Origin: a virus
Virus record (IMG/VR): IMGVR_UViG_3300042507_008775
Span: 1 to 26,685 of that record
Direction: 5' to 3' (one strand)
Length of the DNA: 26,685 nt
Part shown: positions 9,150-15,975 of the stretch, piece after piece
Layout of the letters: the number at the start of each line of letters is the position of its first letter
Numbering within the stretch: the stretch's first letter is position 1
Notes under the pieces: model-generated
The model's input: the letters and a program-made list of their open reading frames with translations, nothing else
What the model was told of the DNA's origin: nothing
Database searches by the model: none
Translations under genes and position numbers: made by a program

Positions 9150-10469
9150 ATGGAATCAACGCAGTTTGAACGCTTATATTTAAAATATGTTCTGGAGAAT
9201 CCAGATTATCTTACAAAAATTAAGATAGAGTTTTTCAGAATTAAAGAATATCAGAGGATGTTTTCCATCGTGAAAAGATTCTTTGAGCGTTTTAGTAAGA
9301 TTCCAACAAAAAAGCAATTTGAGCATTTGCTTATAGAAAAGAAACTTACGGATAAAGTAAGTTCTGAAGCAGTTGATTCAGTTTATGATACTGATATTAA
9401 TGAATACGACCAAGAATGGTTAAGAGTCAATTTTCATACATTCTTAGAATATAGGAATATATTGATTGCTCTTGAAAGTGGTGTTGAATATGCTCAAACC
9501 ACAGAAGTAAATAGTGAAAATGTAAATGATTTCGTTTTTACTATTAAGAAATTATTGATGGATAGTGAAAGTCTAGGACTTGACTTTAATGGAGGTCTTG
9601 ACTTTTATAATGCTGAATCTCATAAATCTAAAAGAATTGAAAGATTCTCTACAGGTTATCCATTCTTTGATGCTGTTCTTGGTGGTGGTTATGGCTATGG
9701 AAATTTAGTTGTATTACTTGGAGAGCCAAAAGTTGGAAAAAGCGTATGGCTTGTAAATTTAGCATGTAATGCTGTAAGAAATGGACATAATGTTTGCTAT
9801 ATAACACTAGAATTACAAGATTTTGAAATCACACAGCGATGTGGTGCTAATCTTTTGAATCTTTCTATGGATCAATATTCTGTTTCAGCAGAAGATCCAA
9901 TAGAAATGAAACAAAAATTGAAAGAATTCAAATTTGAAAATTCAACATCAGAATTTGTAGTTCCTGGTCAATTATTCATTAAAGAATTTCCAATGTCCAC
10001 TGCTGCTGTTCCTGACTTTGAAGCATATTTGAAAAAAGAACAAGAAGTGCATGGAATACAATTTGATGTTGTCATTATTGACTATATAGGTATCGTAAAG
10101 AATTGGAGAGTTCCAAATTCAGAAAATACTTATATGAAAATTAAACACATCTCAGAAGACCTAAGAGCAATGGGTCAAAAAAATAAATGGTGCGTTGTGA
10201 CTGCAATGCAAGTAAATAGAGGTGCATTTGCCGCTTCAAATATCAATATCACTAATATTGCAGAAGGTTCTTCTTTAGCTCATACTGTTGATTTTATGGG
10301 TGCGATTATTCAAGATCCATTAATGTATAGTGAAAATAGTTATGTCATTAAAGCACTTTTAACACGACATGCTCAAGCGAAAAATTATAGAAAGAAATTC
10401 AATGTCAGATACAATTTAATGAGAATTGAAGAAGATGCTGAATCTCCTATAACTCAGGATATAGAATAA
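9150..10469 (+). CDS. 41: Replicative DNA helicase (T4 gp41/DnaB family)
   Basis: This 439-residue RecA-fold hexameric helicase has Walker A GEPKVGKS (residues 191-198), the catalytic Glu in ITLEL (E221), Walker B VVIIDYIG (D311), and the DnaB-type motif VVTAMQVNR (about 349-357) followed by the EGSSLAHTVDF motif (residues 372-382). A C-terminal RHAQAKNYRKKF segment supplies basic DNA-binding residues. The N-terminal 150 residues are helical, like the DnaB N-terminal domain. T4 gp41 is 475 residues. It would move 5'-3' on the lagging strand and interact with primase. No primase is present in this window. The start is 6 bases after the previous stop, so it is the fifth gene of a tightly packed operon. 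Confidence 0.92.
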   Translation: MESTQFERLYLKYVLENPDYLTKIKIEFFRIKEYQRMFSIVKRFFERFSKIPTKKQFEHLLIEKKLTDKVSSEAVDSVYDTDINEYDQEWLRVNFHTFLEYRNILIALESGVEYAQTTEVNSENVNDFVFTIKKLLMDSESLGLDFNGGLDFYNAESHKSKRIERFSTGYPFFDAVLGGGYGYGNLVVLLGEPKVGKSVWLVNLACNAVRNGHNVCYITLELQDFEITQRCGANLLNLSMDQYSVSAEDPIEMKQKLKEFKFENSTSEFVVPGQLFIKEFPMSTAAVPDFEAYLKKEQEVHGIQFDVVIIDYIGIVKNWRVPNSENTYMKIKHISEDLRAMGQKNKWCVVTAMQVNRGAFAASNINITNIAEGSSLAHTVDFMGAIIQDPLMYSENSYVIKALLTRHAQAKNYRKKFNVRYNLMRIEEDAESPITQDIE

Positions 10470-10485
10470 AAATAAACAAAAAAAT

Positions 10486-10944
10486 ATGAGCAATTCACGA
10501 TATAAGCGTGGAGATAAAATATTAGATAATGATTTTAATCAAAATAATATTGAATTTAATGCTGTCCAAACTAATAATCTAGATGAAGTCTATGTAAGTC
10601 AATATTTAGATTATTGTAAAAATCCTCAAGAGTATGATCGTAGGTCAAGACTTGAAACTCATATTGTTGAAGTTTTAGAACATTCTGAATTTGCTCATTA
10701 TCTTATTGAGCAAAGGAAATTTCCTAAAAATTTCTTGTCAGACCTTTATGTTCTTGTTCACACAAATACATCTACTATGGAGTGGACAAGAGTTGAATTG
10801 ATTGATAAAACGGCAGAAATCCTTAAAATCAATCTTTCTCAATTTTTCAATGCTATACCTGTAAAATTCAAAGAAGAACTCCTTAATGAATTAAATGTTG
10901 ATTTTGAAATATTCAAGAGTAAAAAGATAGGAAGATTATTCTAA
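10486..10944 (+). CDS. Unknown protein ending in a possible clamp-binding tail
   Basis: The 152-residue protein has no recognised family. The first 45 residues are polar and Asn-rich. The rest is helical (THIVEVLEHSEFAHYLIEQ and TRVELIDKTAEILKINLSQFF), and it ends KKIGRLF at the extreme C-terminus. A short hydrophobic tail after a charged stretch is typical of proteins that bind T4-type sliding clamps (gp43, gp33, gp55). The polymerase two genes away from the clamp here ends INSLF. That invites comparison with gp33, the late-transcription co-activator, but size and overall sequence do not settle it. It is the last gene of the replication operon, 16 bases after the helicase stop. Confidence 0.75.
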   Translation: MSNSRYKRGDKILDNDFNQNNIEFNAVQTNNLDEVYVSQYLDYCKNPQEYDRRSRLETHIVEVLEHSEFAHYLIEQRKFPKNFLSDLYVLVHTNTSTMEWTRVELIDKTAEILKINLSQFFNAIPVKFKEELLNELNVDFEIFKSKKIGRLF

Positions 10945-10994
10945 ATAAGGACTATTTCGTTTTAATTTCAAATCTTGCTTTTTCCTTTCTAAAA

Positions 10995-11010
10995 TTGGAA
11001 TATATACCAA
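10995..11010 (+). promoter_or_regulatory. Imperfect palindrome with AATATATA, promoter or operator candidate
   Basis: The sequence TTGGAATATATACCAA sits in the 88-bp gap between the replication operon and the neck gene, 22 bases before the ATG at 11033. It is an inverted repeat with one mismatched pair. It also contains GGAATATATA, one base longer than the GGATATATA form found upstream of minus-strand genes. It could be the plus-strand version of that promoter or a regulator site. The gap has no terminator-like hairpin. Confidence 0.35.
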
Positions 11011-11032
11011 GATAATAATTAACGATAACTAC

Positions 11033-13006
11033 ATGAGTTCTTATTTATCTCTAAATGGTGATTATGCCATCATAAGTCAATCTATTACTAATTTATCAAG
11101 GGTTAGTAGTTATCAGATTGTAGAAAATGTTGATTATGATGATGTTGATAATACCACTGTTGAAAAAGTCTTTCGTTGGAGTTACGACCAAGAAACTTAT
11201 TCTTCATGGGTTGAGTTAAATCAAACTAATGTTGAAAATGTATCTTTAACTAATCAAACAATTCTTTATCTTCAAATAAGATACACTCTCATATCAGGTT
11301 CGCCTCTTACAATCAATAGCATTGAACCATTAATTATTACGATACCTGAAAGTACTGATGATAATGTAATTCAACCTCCATCTAACGCATATACATCTGG
11401 TAATCATAGGGGTGCAGCATTTTTAAATAATTTCTATTTTGATCCATATGCGGTTAATTTAGCCGTAGAACTACAAAGAAAACTCTCCTACAATGTAAAC
11501 CTCATATTTGGTCATAAAGCTGCTTATATCAGAGTTACACCACAAATGCGATCATTAGATGTCATTCTAAGAGAATATGGAATCTATGAATCATCAAAAG
11601 ATTACAAATGTGTTAAAATATTAGTCCCAAATAATCAATTCCCAGATTCAAAATTAAATTTCAATCCATTTAATATTGATTATGAAGAACCTTTTGAAGT
11701 CCATATAGATAAACGATATTTTGAATCATTCTTTGGAAAGGGAATTGGGCCTCAAAAGCGAGATATAATTTATTTACCGATAGCAAATAGATTGTTTGAA
11801 GTTGCATCTTCAACGCAACATAGAGATTTAATGTACAAAGACCTTTATTATAAAGTATCTTTGATTAAATATGCAGATAAAGCAAATGTTTTGAAAGATG
11901 AAACTATTATGAGTGAATTGGATGAATTATCAAATTCTACGGCAGAACTCTTTGATAATAAGATTGACCAAGAATTAAAGAAGATAAATAATACCCAACA
12001 ATTTACTGTTGCTACAAGAAAATCTGATAAAGTAAGAGATTATATTGATAGCAACCTTCTTATTGAAGAAAGAGATTTAGTAAATTATCATACACTTATA
12101 TCACATTATCGTTATGATTTGAGTGCTTCTATCACAGATAGCAATAATGTTGTAAGAACTATGGTTGATTATTTAGTTCCTGTAACATGGGATGAAACAA
12201 GTGAAAGAGCTTTAACATGTTGGTTCTTATTAAGAAATCCAACATCTCTAATTCGTTCTGTTACTATTCTTGAAGAATATGGAACAGAATTGGTAATAAC
12301 TACCAATGCTGATGTTGGGGCTTCTGTTGGAGATACGGTAACATTTTCTAAAACAAATTCTGAACTTACATTTTATGCGACAGTTTTGGAAAAAATAAAC
12401 GCTACAAAGATAAGAGTTCAGATAACTGATTCTGTGCAACAATATTTAAATAACACATATCCAGATTGGTCATGTAATTGTGTAGGTTTGAAAGTTAGAA
12501 AAAATTATCCAAGAATTTTTATAGATGGGTTGTATAATAGTCAAGGATTTCGTTTAGAAAACCATGATAGAAGATTCTTTAAGGCAACAGTCGGTAGTGA
12601 TATTTATGATTTTATTTTACCGAATAACTTAAATTTGGATACTTGGTATTGTTTGGTATTCAACTATTCTGCAAAATATAAGCAACTTTCTTTAACCATA
12701 TTAAAGAGAAAGTGGAATCCGAATACAAATACACCAACGACTACAGAAATGGATGTAGTTTATGAATATATCTATAATAATATTGAAATAAATGATGTAT
12801 CTCATCCATATAAATATAAAGTATTGGCTAGTTATATGAAGATGACTAATCTTCGTTTAATGTCTGTTACCATTGAACCTGAAAAAATGGTTAAATTTTT
12901 AAATGAATCAATAGTAGCAGATTCCGATCAATCAATTATTATTGATAATGCTATCCCAAGAATGCGACTACCTTATGTCGGTGGTCATCCAAACAAATTA
13001 TTGTAA
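11033..13006 (+). CDS. gp14-like neck domain fused to lectin-like C-terminal domain
   Basis: This is a 657-residue virion protein. Residues about 170-285 resemble the T4-type neck protein gp14: FEVHIDKRYFESFFG aligns with the usual VSRRRF strand, KRDIIYLPIANRLFEV with the GDIIYFP...LFEI motif, and MYKDLYYKVSLIKYAD with the following YKL...F strand pair. The first 120 residues form a separate beta-rich domain. Residues about 360-640 include WYCLVFNYSAKYKQLSLTIL, a jelly-roll/LamG-like strand pattern. T4 gp14 is 256 residues, so this one is far longer. Its partner in gene order is the small terminase 32 bases downstream, matching the T4 order 14-15-16 without gp15. Neck function is therefore moderately supported. 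An adhesive role for the C-terminal domain is inference. Confidence 0.6.
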   Translation: MSSYLSLNGDYAIISQSITNLSRVSSYQIVENVDYDDVDNTTVEKVFRWSYDQETYSSWVELNQTNVENVSLTNQTILYLQIRYTLISGSPLTINSIEPLIITIPESTDDNVIQPPSNAYTSGNHRGAAFLNNFYFDPYAVNLAVELQRKLSYNVNLIFGHKAAYIRVTPQMRSLDVILREYGIYESSKDYKCVKILVPNNQFPDSKLNFNPFNIDYEEPFEVHIDKRYFESFFGKGIGPQKRDIIYLPIANRLFEVASSTQHRDLMYKDLYYKVSLIKYADKANVLKDETIMSELDELSNSTAELFDNKIDQELKKINNTQQFTVATRKSDKVRDYIDSNLLIEERDLVNYHTLISHYRYDLSASITDSNNVVRTMVDYLVPVTWDETSERALTCWFLLRNPTSLIRSVTILEEYGTELVITTNADVGASVGDTVTFSKTNSELTFYATVLEKINATKIRVQITDSVQQYLNNTYPDWSCNCVGLKVRKNYPRIFIDGLYNSQGFRLENHDRRFFKATVGSDIYDFILPNNLNLDTWYCLVFNYSAKYKQLSLTILKRKWNPNTNTPTTTEMDVVYEYIYNNIEINDVSHPYKYKVLASYMKMTNLRLMSVTIEPEKMVKFLNESIVADSDQSIIIDNAIPRMRLPYVGGHPNKLL

Positions 13007-13038
13007 AATTCTATAATTTTATAATTTAGGAAATAATT

Positions 13039-13737
13039 ATGGATTCAAAGAGTCAAGATTTAGATATTCTAAGAGAACTTGAAAAAGTCAATAATGAGAT
13101 TCAAGGCAGAATACAAAATGATCCAAAAATACTTCAGTCTGTTACAAAGCCTAAAACTGGTTTTACAGATTTTCGTAAAATATTAGATGAAACCAATCAA
13201 AGTGTAAGACCCATAGTTGAAGCATTTTGTGAGTCATATGTTTCAACTGAAAATATGTTAAATCCAAGAGTTCAACAAAGACTTAATGTTGATTCAATTG
13301 CTCTTTCTGAAATATTATGGAAAAAAGCAGTAAGTGATGTTGCTTTAATTCAAATTATGGAAAGAATTGATTCTGGTGATGATGATTTCAAAATGTATAC
13401 AGCACTTGCTTCATTATTAGGTTCTAAAAATAATTTACCAAAAGAACTACTTCAGACAATTATGGTTCTTGAAAAAAACTATAAAGATTTGAAGAGTGAA
13501 CTATTTGAGCAGAGTAAGTTACCGATAGATGATATTGAAGGTGTTAATGCCAATTCTATGAAATTTAGGGGAACTCGTAATCTTCTTATGGCTATCAAAA
13601 ATGCCTCAGAAATAGAAGATAGTAGAAAAACTTTAGAGGAAGAAGAAAAACTCAAAGATACCACAGAAGAAAAAATTGATATTGTTAGGTTAAAATATCA
13701 AGAAAATAATAATTCAGATAACGAAAATTCTGTATAA
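13039..13737 (+). CDS. 16: Small terminase subunit (T4 gp16-like)
   Basis: This is a 232-residue helical protein. Residues about 119-155 (MYTALASLLGSKNNLPKELL and on) match the coiled-coil core of gp16 ([20 protein letters not shown]). Residues about 170-200 (NANSMKFRGTRNLLMAI...SRKTLEE) match the gp16 segment with FMGSPTEL and QEAREK in the same order and spacing. It would form a ring that regulates the large terminase and recognises DNA for packaging. T4 gp16 is 164 residues; the extra length here is mostly N-terminal (residues 1-100, charged and helical). An acidic, Asn-rich C-terminus follows. A TAGGAAAT site precedes the ATG. The large terminase gp17, normally next, is absent from the window, and an SDR-like gene takes its place. 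Confidence 0.7.
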   Translation: MDSKSQDLDILRELEKVNNEIQGRIQNDPKILQSVTKPKTGFTDFRKILDETNQSVRPIVEAFCESYVSTENMLNPRVQQRLNVDSIALSEILWKKAVSDVALIQIMERIDSGDDDFKMYTALASLLGSKNNLPKELLQTIMVLEKNYKDLKSELFEQSKLPIDDIEGVNANSMKFRGTRNLLMAIKNASEIEDSRKTLEEEEKLKDTTEEKIDIVRLKYQENNNSDNENSV

Positions 13738-13747
13738 ATTTCTTATA

Positions 13748-13763
13748 TTGTATTAGAATACAA
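13748..13763. promoter_or_regulatory. Perfect 7-bp inverted repeat upstream of the SDR-like gene
   Basis: TTGTATT-AG-AATACAA lies in the 49-bp gap after the small terminase, 23 bases before the ATG at 13787. The arms are perfect, and the left arm overlaps TATATTG, a partial match to the Bacteroidota -7 box. It may be an operator controlling separate expression of the downstream gene. An AAGGA ribosome binding site follows at about 13775. This is inference from symmetry and position. Confidence 0.35.
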
Positions 13764-13786
13764 ATAGATTTATTAAGGATTTTTTA

Positions 13787-14602
13787 ATGAAAACCGCTAC
13801 CTCTTTTCTCTTAACTAATAATGAAGAACGAGTTATTAAGAACTCTATAATTATGCTTGGTTTGAAAGATAAAGAATATAAAAATTCTGATTCTTCTAAT
13901 TCATTTATTGAATTTACAATTCATTTAATTGAAGATACCATTTCAAAACATAAAGATATAGAATGGTTTATCTTTGATGCTCAATTAGAAAGTGATAGTC
14001 AAGAGAATATGTTAATGTTCAATGCTTACCTCCCATTATATCTCCATAATAAATATCCAAATTTGAAATTTATACATATTACAAAAGGTAGTGTTTTTGG
14101 GAATGATAATTGGAACAATTCTTCTGAAATAGATAAACACTCTCCTGAAAATTATTTTTCAAAATCAATCTCTATTGGAGAACAAAAGAGTGATAGAACA
14201 TGGAATTTAAGATTTGATGTTTTTGACGATGAATTATTAAATAGAGAATTTTCCGAAGGTAAAGTATATTATGGAGAAATTGATAAAAAATACTCTTTAA
14301 TAACGAATAATGCTGCCAATAAAATAATAGAAGGAATTATTGATAATCATGCAGAATTAAAAGCAGATACATATCATATTATTCCAAATAATACACAGAC
14401 TGAATATGAGTTATTGCATTACATAGCATGGTCTAAAAATGCAAAAGGATATATTGAAAGATCATCTTCGATAGTTCCCATTAATAATGTTCTTAAAACT
14501 TGTAAAAAGAGAGAACTTTCTAAAATTTGGGATTTTGCTGGTTATCCTGAAATACCAAATTTCAAAGAATTATTTGATGAAATCACTCAAGAGTTAGTAT
14601 AA
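13787..14602 (+). CDS. RmlD-like short-chain dehydrogenase/reductase, degenerate
   Basis: The 271-residue protein follows the pattern of extended SDR sugar-nucleotide reductases such as dTDP-4-dehydrorhamnose reductase. WFIFDAQLESDSQENMLMFN (60-79) mirrors the usual NaaA...E...N stretch. KFIHITKGSVFGND (94-107) mirrors the ISTDYVFDG strand. SPENYFSKSISIGE (119-132) mirrors YGxSKxxGE, and the C-terminal NNVLKTC...GYPEIPNF mirrors RmlD ends. The nucleotide-binding GxxGxxG at the N-terminus is not visible, and the catalytic YxxxK is one residue short (Y123, K126). It may thus be catalytically altered or use only the fold. An AAGGA site and palindrome precede it, and a bidirectional terminator follows. 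If active, it could modify surface sugars; if not, a binding or structural role is possible. Confidence 0.55.
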   Translation: MKTATSFLLTNNEERVIKNSIIMLGLKDKEYKNSDSSNSFIEFTIHLIEDTISKHKDIEWFIFDAQLESDSQENMLMFNAYLPLYLHNKYPNLKFIHITKGSVFGNDNWNNSSEIDKHSPENYFSKSISIGEQKSDRTWNLRFDVFDDELLNREFSEGKVYYGEIDKKYSLITNNAANKIIEGIIDNHAELKADTYHIIPNNTQTEYELLHYIAWSKNAKGYIERSSSIVPINNVLKTCKKRELSKIWDFAGYPEIPNFKELFDEITQELV

Positions 14603-14603
14603 C

Positions 14604-14637
14604 AAAAAAGGGCAGAAATAATCTGCCCTTTTATTTT
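14604..14637. terminator. Bidirectional rho-independent terminator
   Basis: A perfect 7-bp stem (GGGCAGA/TCTGCCC, 14610-14616 and 14622-14628) with loop AATAA is flanked by an A-run on the left and a T-run on the right, so it can stop transcription from both sides. It lies between the convergent SDR-like gene (plus) and exonuclease gene (minus). Confidence 0.9.
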
Positions 14638-14652
14638 GATATGGATTGTAAA

Positions 14653-15363
14653 TTATACTGGCTCTGTTAATTTTTCAATAGTCCATGATAAAGCCAATCT
14701 AATTGATGCCTGAACATCTCTTCTACAATATTCAGTAATCTCATCAATTTTTCCATCATAATAAAATTCCTTAACGCTTTCACCTTTGACTTCACCTTGC
14801 TTCGGAGAAGGTACGCCCATTAATTGACAAACTACATCAAAATTACACATACCATTTATAGTATAGGCATCAGTCCAAACTCTATACAAATCATATGCAG
14901 CAATTTCCCAAGGCTTTTTATCAATAACATCAAAATGAGATGGTGGTAAAATATGATTTGCAAGCATTCTACGATAGACATAAGGTATATCAAATCGCTT
15001 TATATTATATCCTGATAAAATATGTTTATGAAACTTTGTATTACATAATTTTCCAAATTCCATAAGCATTTCTTTTTCACTCATTGTAGAATCATTCAAA
15101 GATTCAACCTTCCACTTTTTTGTATCTACATCAAAATATCCATAAGATATGCAAATAATCTTGCCATATTCAGGATATAGAGAGCCATATTTTTCAAGCA
15201 TAGATTCGGGCTCATTCTTATAGGCATCGTTCATTTTACATTTGTCTAACCAAATATTTGCCACTTCTGATTCATTCTCTTGATATTCGGCAAAAGTGTT
15301 GTGCCTAACTGTAGTTTCAATATCAAAAAATAAACAATTTTGCACATAATTTAGCGTTTGCAT
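14653..15363 (-). CDS. PolB-like 3'-5' exonuclease (DnaQ fold)
   Basis: I take the ATG at 15363 (MQTLNYVQ), which has AAGGA 7 bases upstream. A GTG two codons earlier lacks this spacing. The 236-residue product carries all DEDDy exonuclease motifs. Exo I is FFDIET (D14, E16), Exo II is GYNIKRFDIP (N120, D125) and Exo III is YCRRD (Y212, D216). The PWEIAAYDLYRVW segment is typical of the PolB-like exonuclease 2 group (Pfam DNA_pol_B_exo2). It should degrade single-stranded DNA or primer 3' ends. Since the polymerase in this window lacks its exonuclease half, this enzyme might proofread in trans, but that role is speculative; T4 DexA is a comparable stand-alone nuclease. It has its own promoter and ends at a terminator, so it is probably a single-gene unit. 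Confidence 0.88.
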   Translation of the reverse strand: MQTLNYVQNCLFFDIETTVRHNTFAEYQENESEVANIWLDKCKMNDAYKNEPESMLEKYGSLYPEYGKIICISYGYFDVDTKKWKVESLNDSTMSEKEMLMEFGKLCNTKFHKHILSGYNIKRFDIPYVYRRMLANHILPPSHFDVIDKKPWEIAAYDLYRVWTDAYTINGMCNFDVVCQLMGVPSPKQGEVKGESVKEFYYDGKIDEITEYCRRDVQASIRLALSWTIEKLTEPV

Positions 15364-15400
15364 AAACACATCCTTATAGTATTAAAAACTAATTATACTA

Positions 15401-15433
15401 CAAAGATAAGAAAAATTATTGATTTTCCTTCAA
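15401..15433 (-). promoter_or_regulatory. Bacteroidota-type promoter of the exonuclease gene
   Basis: On the minus strand the -7 box TATCTTTG (15401-15408) matches the Bacteroidota consensus TANNTTTG exactly. TTG at 15431-15433 sits 22 bases upstream, at the wide end of the normal spacing for the -33 box. Transcription would start about 30 bases before the ATG at 15363. The -33 region overlaps the end of the upstream tail gene. This suggests recognition by the host primary sigma factor. Confidence 0.6.
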
Positions 15434-15961
15434 TAATTCGAAAATATTGAAAGTAAAATCACAATTAAATGAGGTTTGTTGGGGTAAAGCAGATGTATAA
15501 CTCAATTCTAAAGTGCTCATAGTGGTCATAGTAATTTGTTGTAATTTAATGGCAACAAACTCCCTTCCACCATAATCCAAGAGTCTTAATCTACAAGTCG
15601 GTAGGTATTCAATCTCATTATCGTATTCTAAAAACAATCGTAATTGGTCGTAAAGAATAAAGTAATTTATGTATCCCTCTGTTAATTTGAAGGTTACTGT
15701 AAATTTTTGATTTGTAAGTAAATGTTGAGGTAAATGTCCTCTCCAAATAGTCTTTCTAGCACTCAAATATTGTTCACTTGAAGGAACACTTATTTCAGGC
15801 AAACGAAATGATTGTATGGTATGATTAATGAAATCTGAAACATTATCTATAGGTAAAGGCAGAGCTCTAATATATGCCCTATATTTTTCTTCAATTTGTG
15901 GAAAGAAGAATCCTTTTGGGAATCTGAAGTCAAATAAATTTTGTCTAGCATTTAATATCAT
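15416..15961 (-). CDS. Tail-tube-fold baseplate protein
   Basis: The 181-residue protein starts MILNARQNLFDFRFPKG and has the pattern of T4-type tail-tube-fold proteins. An INHTIQSFRLP segment (about 45-56) is followed by WRGHLPQHLLTNQKFTVTFK (about 73-92) and GYINYFILYDQLRLF, then strands ending LELSYTSALPQQTSFNCDFT. The FTVTFKLTEGYxNYF pattern resembles gp19 and its relatives gp48 and gp54. I cannot tell a major tube subunit from a baseplate-specific one. It is encoded directly beneath baseplate genes and is the last in its transcription unit, so a baseplate role is favoured. The start is 14 bases from the end of the preceding gene. No terminator is visible, and the exonuclease promoter overlaps its 3' end. 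Confidence 0.6.
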   Translation of the reverse strand: MILNARQNLFDFRFPKGFFFPQIEEKYRAYIRALPLPIDNVSDFINHTIQSFRLPEISVPSSEQYLSARKTIWRGHLPQHLLTNQKFTVTFKLTEGYINYFILYDQLRLFLEYDNEIEYLPTCRLRLLDYGGREFVAIKLQQITMTTMSTLELSYTSALPQQTSFNCDFTFNIFELLKENQ

Positions 15962-15975
15962 AATCTATAAGAATG

